NCBI GenBank assembly: GCA_031390755.1
Contig: JANMTS010000130.1
Coordinates: 54,825-118,824, forward strand
DNA length: 64,000 nucleotides
From: DATMER01 sp031390755
Lineage (GTDB): Bacteria; Acidobacteriota; Thermoanaerobaculia; Multivoradales; UBA5704
Reading direction: 5' to 3'
Of this stretch, positions 20,703 to 26,653 are shown one piece after another (position 1 is the stretch's first letter; each line of letters begins with the position of its first letter). Under the pieces are notes generated by a model. That model had not been told where the DNA came from. It worked only from the letters and a program-made list of their open reading frames with translations, and did no database searches. The translations under genes were made by a program, and so were the position numbers.

Positions 20703-21854
20703 CTAGCGCCCGAGCAGGGTGGCCAGAACCTCGACGCCGCGCTCCACCACGTCCGGCGGCGCGGCGGTGAAGCAGAGTCGGATGTGGGTGGGATAGGGAC
20801 CAAAGCTCGGTCCCGGCGCCGCGAACAGGCCGCGGTCGACGCAGTCGCTCAGGAAGCCGTTCAGGCCGCGCTGGTCGAGCCGGTCCGCGACGTCCAGGAA
20901 CAGGAACGTGCTCCCCTGCGGCGGATCGACGCCCAGCCGGGCCGCGGCGCGGTCTCCGGCGTCTTTGTACACCTTGCGGGCGTTGGCGACCCACGCCTCG
21001 CCCGGCCCCTGGAGGACGTTCAGCGCCGCGATCTGGGCCGCGGTCGGCGTGCTGTAGAAGCTGTGCATGCCGATCTTGCGCAGCTCGTCCACGGCCCTGG
21101 CCGGTCCGAGGATGTGGCCGCAGCGGTTGCCGGCCATGCCGTAGGCCTTGGAGAACGAGTGCGCCGAGAACGTGCGCTCCGGCGCCAGCGGCCGGATGTA
21201 GGTGTGCTCGCCCTCGAAGACGTAGTCCTCGTAGACCTCGTCCGCGATGATCCAGAGATCCTCGCTCTGCGCCCAGGCCACCAGCGCCTCGATCCACGGG
21301 CGCGGGATCGTCCGGCCCGCCGGGTTGCTCGGCGTGTTGATGTAGAGCGCGACGGTGCGGTGAGTCTGGCGCGCGCGCACCGCTTCGACCGCCGTCTCGG
21401 GGGAGTCGACCGCGCCGAAGAACGGGACGTCTACGGGCACCCCGTGAAAGGAGCGGAAGATGCCGGTGACGAGCGGCCAGTGCGGCGCGAGTTGGAGCAC
21501 CTCGTCGCCCGGGGAGAGGATGGCGCCGGCCACCGCGCCCAGGCCGCCGGTCGCGCCGGTGGCCACGAGCACGTTCTCGCGCTCGGTGGGAACGCCGGTC
21601 CGCCTGCGCGCCTGGTCGACGATCGCATCGATCAGCGCCGGCATGCCCTGGGGCGCGGCGTAGCGGTGCATGCCGGGATGGTCCGCGACCTTGATGTCCT
21701 CCATGCGGCAGCCCACGGCCGGCTCCATCCAGGTGTCGCCCACGTGGAGCGGATAGACCTCGCCCTGGTAGCTGGCGAGCCGGTGGGCCAGGGCCGAGTA
21801 GACGTTCCCGGCGATGTCCTGGACGGAGGGCGAAAAACGCGGGTATCGCGGCAT
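20703..21854 (-). CDS. PLP-dependent aminotransferase, class I/II
   Basis: 383 aa. Fold-type I features are clear: ATGATGGLGAV for cofactor phosphate contacts, NTPSNPAGRTI, ADEVYEDYVF and the lysine motif SFSKAYGMAGNRCG near residue 235. The N-terminus (LHVGDTWMEPA) resembles aspartate/aromatic aminotransferase-like enzymes. Substrate is not predictable from sequence alone. A strong hairpin separates it from the upstream beta-barrel gene, and the Crp/Fnr gene follows closely. Confidence 0.88.
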   Translation of the reverse strand: MPRYPRFSPSVQDIAGNVYSALAHRLASYQGEVYPLHVGDTWMEPAVGCRMEDIKVADHPGMHRYAAPQGMPALIDAIVDQARRRTGVPTERENVLVATGATGGLGAVAGAILSPGDEVLQLAPHWPLVTGIFRSFHGVPVDVPFFGAVDSPETAVEAVRARQTHRTVALYINTPSNPAGRTIPRPWIEALVAWAQSEDLWIIADEVYEDYVFEGEHTYIRPLAPERTFSAHSFSKAYGMAGNRCGHILGPARAVDELRKIGMHSFYSTPTAAQIAALNVLQGPGEAWVANARKVYKDAGDRAAARLGVDPPQGSTFLFLDVADRLDQRGLNGFLSDCVDRGLFAAPGPSFGPYPTHIRLCFTAAPPDVVERGVEVLATLLGR

Positions 21855-21913
21855 GATGATCCTTCCCTGGCTTGATCCTGGCTCTGAGAGAGGCCGATCC
21901 TACCGTAGAAGTG

Positions 21914-21948
21914 CCGCGGGAGGAGCGGAACGAGCCGTCCTCCCGCGG
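21914..21948 (-). terminator. Long hairpin between beta-barrel and aminotransferase genes
   Basis: CCGCGGGAGGA (21914-21924) and TCCTCCCGCGG (21938-21948) form a perfect 11-bp stem with a 13-nt loop. It lies downstream of the minus-strand beta-barrel gene. There is no T-run, so termination would rely on the stem or on Rho. Confidence 0.5.
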
Positions 21949-21998
21949 ACCAGGTTGCGGATTCGAGGGGTCAGAAAGCGCTTTTCAGAAGGCGCGCT

Positions 21999-22613
21999 TT
22001 AAAAGGCAATGATCAGGCCGGCCGAAGCCTCGCCCTGATAGAGGCCTTCCTCGGAGTCGTAGCGGTCCCGGTAGGAGTGCCGGTCGTCCTCGACGGAGTC
22101 GAGATCGACCCAGTAGCCGCGCCCCTCCAGCCGGAGGCCGACGTTGGGCGAGAAGAAGATCTTCACGCCGCCGCCGAGGTTGCCGGAGACGCGGTTCTCC
22201 GACTCCGCGAAGTCCGGGGTGATCCGGGCGACGCCGAGACCGCCGGAGACGAAGCCGGTCACCTGGCCGGGGCCCCACTGGTAGCTCAAGCCGGCGTGCA
22301 GGTAGTCGATGGACACGTCGCCGAGCTCCTGCTCGGACTCGAACAGGCCGTCGTCGATGACGAACGCGCTGTCCTGGCGGTTGCCGAGGATCTCGATCTG
22401 CCAGCTCTCGGAGAGCGGGATGTCGAAGATGGCGCCGAACGTCGTGCCCTCGTCGACCTGGACATCGAGGTTGCGGTCGAAGAGGTCGCTGTCGGCCGAG
22501 AACTCGCCGTCGAAGCGGTAGCCGACCATCGGGGTGAGCTCGAAGCGCCGGGACTGGGCCTGCGCCACGGCGGGAAGGGTCAGAAGACAGAGGACGAAGA
22601 GCGCTTTGCGCAT
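21999..22613 (-). CDS. Outer-membrane beta-barrel protein
   Basis: 204 aa from the ATG at 22613, giving a signal peptide MRKALFVLCLLTLPAVAQAQ with an AQA cleavage site. The mature protein alternates polar and hydrophobic residues with Gly and aromatics (MVGYRFDGEF, GLSYQWGPGQVTGFVSGGLGVA, GGGVKIFFSPNVGLRLEGRGYW) and ends in hydrophobic GLIIAF with a terminal Phe, the BAM signal. Size suits an 8-stranded OmpA/OmpX-like barrel. Function unknown. Confidence 0.85.
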   Translation of the reverse strand: MRKALFVLCLLTLPAVAQAQSRRFELTPMVGYRFDGEFSADSDLFDRNLDVQVDEGTTFGAIFDIPLSESWQIEILGNRQDSAFVIDDGLFESEQELGDVSIDYLHAGLSYQWGPGQVTGFVSGGLGVARITPDFAESENRVSGNLGGGVKIFFSPNVGLRLEGRGYWVDLDSVEDDRHSYRDRYDSEEGLYQGEASAGLIIAF

Positions 22614-22680
22614 GAGGGTTCTCCCATAAAAGCGGCCCCGCCGAAGGGCAGGACCCCACCCTGGTTGTATCATGGACCGG

Positions 22681-23025
22681 ATGAGGCCCCAAGAGATCAG
22701 CCCGATACTGACAGAGGCGCGCCGCCTGCCCGAAGAGCGGAAGCTGCGCCTGACCTGGAACGACGGCCATGCGGCCGAATACTCCTACGACTACCTCCGC
22801 GGCTGGTGCCCCTGCGCCGGCTGCCAGGGTCATTCCTTCCTGAAGATCCGCTATCAACCGCCGGTCTCTCCGGTGACCGTCGAGTCGATCAAGCCCGTCG
22901 GCAACTACGCCATCTCGCTCGCCTTCTCGGACGGCCACGCCACCGGCATCTACCGCTACGACTTCCTGCGCGAGATCTGCCCGTGCGAGCGCTGCGGCGG
23001 GGTGCCCCAAGAGCTGGAGGTCTAG
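22681..23025 (+). CDS. DUF971 family protein
   Basis: 114 aa from ATG 22681 (an ATG at 22672 gives three more residues). It has the DUF971 pattern: LTWNDGHAAEYSYDYLRGWCPCAGC, then VGNYAISLAFSDGHATGIYRYDFLREICPCERC. This fold is the N-terminal domain of gamma-butyrobetaine hydroxylase and also occurs near Mrp/ApbC and iron-sulphur genes. The two CPCxxC clusters could bind zinc or an iron-sulphur unit; many DUF971 proteins have only the first. It is the last conserved gene before the accessory island. Confidence 0.88.
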   Translation: MRPQEISPILTEARRLPEERKLRLTWNDGHAAEYSYDYLRGWCPCAGCQGHSFLKIRYQPPVSPVTVESIKPVGNYAISLAFSDGHATGIYRYDFLREICPCERCGGVPQELEV

Positions 23026-23065
23026 CCGGCCAGGCTGAGCCGCAGTCAGGTGAACGAAAAAAAGT

Positions 23066-23250
23066 CGGGGAGGTCTGAGCTGTCACGGAGGCACCCCCGG
23101 TCATCAGAGTCGCGCACAGCCCTCTGGGCTGAGCACACCTCCGGCTCTTATCCGCCCCCTCCCCGGCAGGCGGACCTCCTGGGTCGGAACGGCGGAGGCC
23201 TTGGACACGGCGGCCGCTGTTCCTGCAAGTTGTCAATGAACCCTCCCGCC
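23066..23250 (+). repeat. Left arm of a fold-back element (185 bp)
   Basis: This segment matches the reverse complement of 23713-23900. Shared blocks include TCACGGAGGCACCCCCGGTC, CCGCCCCCTCCCCGGCAGG continuing through GTCGGAACGGCGG, and TTGTCAATGAACC. It begins about 40 bp after the DUF971 stop. The arms differ by scattered substitutions and small gaps in the less conserved parts between blocks. Confidence 0.85.
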
Positions 23251-23352
23251 GCAACACAGAAGCGGCGGAGGAGCATCCTCTGGCAGTTGCCCCCGCAAGT
23301 CAAGACTGAGTTTGGCCAGAATCTGGACGAGATTGTATATATCTTACACATT

Positions 23353-23387
23353 TTGACTCTTGACTTGCTCGCAGTGTTGTGTATCGT
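23353..23387 (+). promoter_or_regulatory. Promoter-like sequence inside the fold-back element
   Basis: Two overlapping TTGACT boxes (23353 and 23360) are followed 16 bases after the second by TATCGT (23382-23387), in the only AT-rich stretch of the element. It points into the 21-bp repeat array. No expression evidence exists. Confidence 0.35.
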
Positions 23388-23417
23388 TGGAGCCGTTCGT
23401 GGCATGTTTCCGCTGCC

Positions 23418-23705
23418 GCAATCTTGTTTGCTGGCGCGCAGCCGTGTTTGCCGCAGGTGCGCTCTTGTTTGCCGGTGCCGCAAACGAGGTTGCCGCTGCG
23501 GCAAACGGGATTGCGGCAGCGGCGCTCCTGGTTGCGGCGGCGGCAAACGAGGTTGCGGCGCCGCACTCGGGGTTGCCGCTGCGGAGCTCGCGGTTGCGGC
23601 TGCGGCAAACGAGGCTGGTGCAGCGGCAAACACGCCTGCGGCAGCGGCAAAGGGGATTGCGGCGCAGGAAAACCCGGTTGCGGCAGCGGCAAACGCGGCG
23701 GCCGG
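23418..23705. repeat. 21-bp tandem repeat array, about 14 units
   Basis: Degenerate units of the form GCAAACGNGNTTGCGGCNGCG, 20 or 21 bp each, fill the centre of the fold-back element. On one strand they read as Ala-Ala-Asn-Glu-Val-Ala-Ala heptads, on another as Cys/Arg-rich heptads, but single-base length changes break each frame, so I do not call a gene. The unit itself holds a small inverted repeat GCAAAC/GTTTGC-like half sites. Confidence 0.8.
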
Positions 23706-23712
23706 GGGTGCT

Positions 23713-23900
23713 GGCGGGGGTTCATTGACAATCCGGAGGGATGGCGGCTGCCGAGTCCAAGGCCACCGCCGTTCCGACCCAGGAGGTCCGCCTGCCGGGG
23801 AGGGGGCGGAAAAGGCCGGAGGTGTGCGCGGCGAAGTCGGAGGCTGCGCACGGCTCTGATGACCGGGGGTGCCTCCGTGAAGAATCAGACCTCCCCGATT
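23713..23900 (-). repeat. Right arm of the fold-back element
   Basis: Inverted copy of 23066-23250. The sequence immediately inside the arm is the reverse complement of TTGTCAATGAACC and the outermost is CAGACCTCCCCGA. The whole element thus spans about 23066-23900 and could form a very long hairpin. The nucleotidyltransferase gene starts 61 bp later. Confidence 0.85.
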
Positions 23901-23960
23901 TTCTAGGCTACAGCCGATGTTCGGCCCGCCCACTAAGTCAATGATCTATAGTTGGGCCAT

Positions 23961-24458
23961 ATGGAGGATGCTTCGCCCGGAATCGACTTCGCGGAAGCAA
24001 AGCGAGTTCTCCTCGCCTTGGAGCGGGAGGGTGTTCAGTACGTCCTCATCGGCGCCATGGCGATGGCGGCACAAGGGTTGGTGAGGGCCACTCACGACCT
24101 CGACTTCTTCGTGTCCCCGGACGCCGAGAACATTGAGCGGCTGAAGCGAGCGTTCAAGGGCCTCTTCGACAACGATCCAAACGTCGAGGAGATTTCGGCG
24201 GAGGAGCTGGCCGGCGACTATCCGGCCATCGAATACACCCCGCCGCACGGCCGCTATTCTCTAGATATCCTCACCCGCCTCGGCGAGATGTTCAGCTACG
24301 CAGACATCGAGTCCGAAACCCTGACGACGGCTGACGGCATTCGGATCTCTGTCGCGACCCCTCGCATGCTCTATCGAATGAAGCGGGACACCGTTCGTCC
24401 CCAGGACAAGCTGGACGCCGAAGTCATCAAGCGGGAGTTCAAGCTCGAAGGAGACTGA
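23961..24458 (+). CDS. Nucleotidyltransferase, AbiEii/MNT-like
   Basis: 165 aa from the ATG at 23961. YVLIGAMAMAAQGLVRATHDLDFFV is split across the nucleotidyltransferase glycine motif and the metal-binding DLD (about 50-52) of the AbiEii/MNT group, where the first motif is usually GG but here is GA. Related proteins are toxins or enzymes that add nucleotides to tRNA or to partner proteins. The stop overlaps the ATG of the next gene (TGATG), so the two are translationally coupled. A broken copy of the 3' end of this gene is found at 26230-26356. Its place beside the fold-back element marks the island start. Confidence 0.8.
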   Translation: MEDASPGIDFAEAKRVLLALEREGVQYVLIGAMAMAAQGLVRATHDLDFFVSPDAENIERLKRAFKGLFDNDPNVEEISAEELAGDYPAIEYTPPHGRYSLDILTRLGEMFSYADIESETLTTADGIRISVATPRMLYRMKRDTVRPQDKLDAEVIKREFKLEGD

Positions 24459-24709
24459 TGCCGATCCGTAAGTTTCGCTCCGTCGCCGACATGCCCGGTG
24501 CGCAGCCACGTGTCCCGCTCGATCCGGAAAACCTCCGGCTCGCCTGCTCGCTCACCCAGTTTGCCTATTGGCTCCATCCCATGAAGCATGTTCCTGGTGT
24601 TCGAAAGTACCGATCGATCGAGGAAGCATGGATCGCCCGAGAGGAGTGGGTCCGAAGCCAACTCCGATCTGGCGTTCCGCCGAACAGCCCACGTTCTGCC
24701 GGCAGGTGA
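24458..24709 (+). CDS. Small partner of the nucleotidyltransferase (putative antitoxin)
   Basis: 83 aa. The start overlaps the upstream stop by one base, with GGAG upstream. Conserved-looking elements are MPIRKFRSVADMPG, a central helix LRLACSLTQFAYWL, PGVRKYRSIEEAWIAREEW. I recall similar small proteins paired with nucleotidyltransferases, but no named family. The last 14 or so residues (PPNSPRSAGR) look like read-through into non-coding sequence, so the original stop may have been lost. Antitoxin role is inferred from pairing only. Confidence 0.65.
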   Translation: MPIRKFRSVADMPGAQPRVPLDPENLRLACSLTQFAYWLHPMKHVPGVRKYRSIEEAWIAREEWVRSQLRSGVPPNSPRSAGR

Positions 24710-24805
24710 TTCCTCAGATGGACGACGCCCTGCGATGTCGCGGAACACCTTGTTACTCCCACAGAGATGGCCGCTGGCTGCATGCGGGTGAAAAATTGAT
24801 ACGAG

Positions 24806-25144
24806 ATGCTATCTCTCGATCCCCACGACCAAGAGCTCGTTGAAATAGCCCGCTTGGCAATAAGGGCAGCTATTGCACAAGCCAATAAGCCTAGCGCAGT
24901 GGCCAAACGTATTGCGGTGGAAGCAATGAAGCACCGGAACAAAGGTCGAAAAGCGGCAATCCGGCGCCATCCATTTAGCGGAGTTTGCGAAGCAAGCGGG
25001 CTACCACTTGATCGAAAAGATGCAGTGCTCGATGAACTGGATCCTATTCAGGGATATGCCGGCAAAGTGCGCTGGGTTTGTCCAAAAAGAAACAACAGCG
25101 GACTGCGCAGCTGTGGGGGCTGCGATGAAAGTGGCTCCCGATAG
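24806..25144 (+). CDS. HNH-like Cys-containing protein, possibly degraded
   Basis: 112 aa. The C-terminal half reads FSGVCEASGLPLDRKDAVLDELDP, split here by position, then GYAGKVRWVCPKRNNSG and SCGGC, a pattern like HNH/zinc-finger proteins where paired Cys hold a metal. An Arg (CPKR) sits where a Cys or Ala might be expected. The N-terminal half is helical and Lys/Arg-rich. A second copy with two in-frame stops is at 25984-26090. Whether this copy is still active is uncertain. Confidence 0.5.
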   Translation: MLSLDPHDQELVEIARLAIRAAIAQANKPSAVAKRIAVEAMKHRNKGRKAAIRRHPFSGVCEASGLPLDRKDAVLDELDPIQGYAGKVRWVCPKRNNSGLRSCGGCDESGSR

Positions 25145-25148
25145 GGAG

Positions 25149-25299
25149 TCGATCACCCGGCCGCAGCTTGTGAAGGTCGATCGCGCGGTTCATCTCTTAA
25201 AAGCTCTCGCGGTGGCCGACGAAGATTCCCAGAAGCCGGATGCGTTGCATGAAGACGAGGCTCAGCTTGAGTTGGGCGTCAAGGCCGGCGAGGTTGCCG
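25149..25299 (-). pseudogene. Fragment of the quinone oxidoreductase-like gene (direct repeat)
   Basis: 151 bp that match 29606-29755, an internal 3' part of the intact oxidoreductase gene at 29515-30537, with seven substitutions and one extra C. Both copies have the same orientation. The fragment encodes no complete domain and the extra base shifts the frame. It starts a few bases after the stop of the HNH-like gene. Confidence 0.85.
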
Positions 25300-25417
25300 T
25301 CAGCGGACCGACCAAGCTCGAACGAGCCTTTATGCTGGGCCCCGCCGATATCGGAAACGGAAATCCGAGCTTGGTCACTTCACTCAAGTGAGCAAACCCA
25401 TGTAGTCTTGACTAAGC

Positions 25418-25939
25418 ATGGCGAAGGCACCGGAGAGACAAATGGTCGCAACCTGCCCGAATACCAATTGCTTGCAGGTGATCCCGAGCGATCATTCCTG
25501 CTCTTGGTGTACCGCCTGCGGCGAGACCTTGCCGGCGTCCATTCAGGCAGAACTGCCTTTGTTGCAGGAAGGACGGGCGAAAGGCGAGGCGGCGAGGGCC
25601 GGCATCGGCATGATCGAGAAGGTCTGTGCCGGTTGCGGGACGCAGTTCAAGACCAGCTCGAAGCTCGATTTCCTGGGTTTCCTGGAAGTCACCTGTCCCC
25701 AGTGTCACCTGCAAGTCACCGAGCCCCTGAGATGGTCCCGTCGAATCGTCTACTGGCTGTTTCTGGGCGTCGGGATCTGGGGGCTGGCCGACATTGCCTT
25801 TCATCCGGGCGTGAAGCGGGAGCTGACTGCTGCCATTGGGACTCTGCTGCTTCTCCTCAAGATGGGCAGCGCCGTCTGGAAGGATCTACAGATTACTCAG
25901 CGCCGACGCAGCACCGCGCATCCCGCTCTCCCCTCGTAA
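25418..25939 (+). CDS. Zinc-ribbon membrane protein, unknown function
   Basis: 173 aa. Two Cys pairs at the N-terminus (TCPNTNC and CSWCTACG) and another zinc ribbon (VCAGCGTQF ... VTCPQCHLQV) are followed by a hydrophobic region with one or two membrane helices (about 108-150: IVYWLFLGVGIWGLADI and IGTLLLLLKMG). No family recognised. It sits inside the accessory island between the oxidoreductase fragment and decayed genes. A regulatory or membrane-anchored nucleic-acid-binding role is possible but unproven. Confidence 0.6.
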   Translation: MAKAPERQMVATCPNTNCLQVIPSDHSCSWCTACGETLPASIQAELPLLQEGRAKGEAARAGIGMIEKVCAGCGTQFKTSSKLDFLGFLEVTCPQCHLQVTEPLRWSRRIVYWLFLGVGIWGLADIAFHPGVKRELTAAIGTLLLLLKMGSAVWKDLQITQRRRSTAHPALPS

Positions 25940-25983
25940 GGCGGGGATTCCCACGTGAGCGAGCCCGTCCAGGTCTATCCTCA

Positions 25984-26090
25984 AGCGAAGAAATGCAGTA
26001 CTCGATGAACTTGAACCTGCACAGGGGTATGCAGGCGAGGTGCGCTGAGTTTGTCCCAAGTAAACAACAGCGGAAGGTGCATTTTGTGGG
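25984..26090 (+). pseudogene. Decayed copy of the HNH-like gene
   Basis: Starts like 25014 onward (AATGCAGTACTCGATGAAC versus GATGCAGTGCTCGATGAAC) and continues AVLDELEP-QGYAGEVR, then has TGA where the intact copy has Trp and TAA where it has Arg. Only the C-terminal part is present. Confidence 0.75.
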
Positions 26091-26126
26091 AGTTGCTAGT
26101 GGAGCGGGCCAGAAGTGCTAAGCCCC

Positions 26127-26180
26127 TAGGACCGCCGGCTTCCAGCCGGCCTTTTAGCCGCCAAGATGGCGGCGGTCCCA
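26127..26180. repeat. Palindromic GGGACCGCCGGC-type repeat
   Basis: AGGACCGCCGGCTTCCAGCC followed by GGC, a short spacer, and the inverted GCCGCCAAGATGGCGGCGGT-CCC. A matching half unit GGGACCGCCGGCGTCTCGCC lies at the right end of the window. This looks like a dispersed intergenic repeat family. Confidence 0.7.
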
Positions 26181-26229
26181 GCAATGCGCCTTGATCGGGC
26201 TTGTAAAGGAACCGAACTTCAGACGCCTT

Positions 26230-26356
26230 CGACTCCTCGCATGCTGTATATAATGAAACGGGACACCGGCCCTCCCCCATGACAGGTTCGACGCTGAGGT
26301 CGTCAAGTGGGCGTTCAAGCTCAAGGGAGACTAATGCCGATCCGTAACGCTCGCGA
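26230..26356 (+). pseudogene. Remnant of a second nucleotidyltransferase-partner gene pair
   Basis: 127 bp matching 24356-24475: the last 100 or so bases of the nucleotidyltransferase gene (CCTCGCATGCT, CGGGACACCG, TTCAAGCTC, GGGAGACT) and the first bases of the partner (ATGCCGATCCGTAA). Frameshifts and an early stop in the partner show it is dead. Confidence 0.8.
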
Positions 26357-26653
26357 GAAGGGAAGGCCGAAGCCCACATCGATCTCTCGTCACTCCCGTA
26401 AGCCCCGCTTATATCAACCGTGATCCTTAGCGACTATAGTGCAAGTAACTGCTGCCAAATAAAGCTGCACCCATAACCAAGACGATGTCCTACCGCATCA
26501 CGGAGTACCTTGCCCTGCTAGAGAGACGGCTGTCTATCTGTGTACACATGACTTGCTTAGGGAGCTTACGGTAAGTGCGATACATAATAGTTTCAAGGTT
26601 GTTCCACCTTGACGGCTGATATTCCTTCCTACTCCTACACTCCGACCTACCTG
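26357..26653. other. Intergenic tail of the island, no gene seen
   Basis: About 300 bp of lower-GC sequence downstream of the NACHT gene. I see no convincing ORF, hairpin or repeat in it. Confidence 0.5.

Noticed and set aside
23418..23705. CRISPR-like array
   Set aside because: Units are adjacent with no spacers and are degenerate, so this is a tandem minisatellite, not a CRISPR array.
23066..23900. Retron or group II intron
   Set aside because: The inverted arms suggested it, but no reverse transcriptase or intron domain structure is visible nearby.
23148..23933. Coding frames through the fold-back element
   Set aside because: Frames exist on both strands but are built from the inverted arms and the 21-bp repeat, have single-base unit length changes, and lack a ribosome site or family resemblance.
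25008..25391. A 127-codon frame overlapping the HNH-like gene and the oxidoreductase fragment
   Set aside because: It crosses the junction between an HNH-like gene end and a duplicated fragment in unrelated frames, so it is an artefact of the join.
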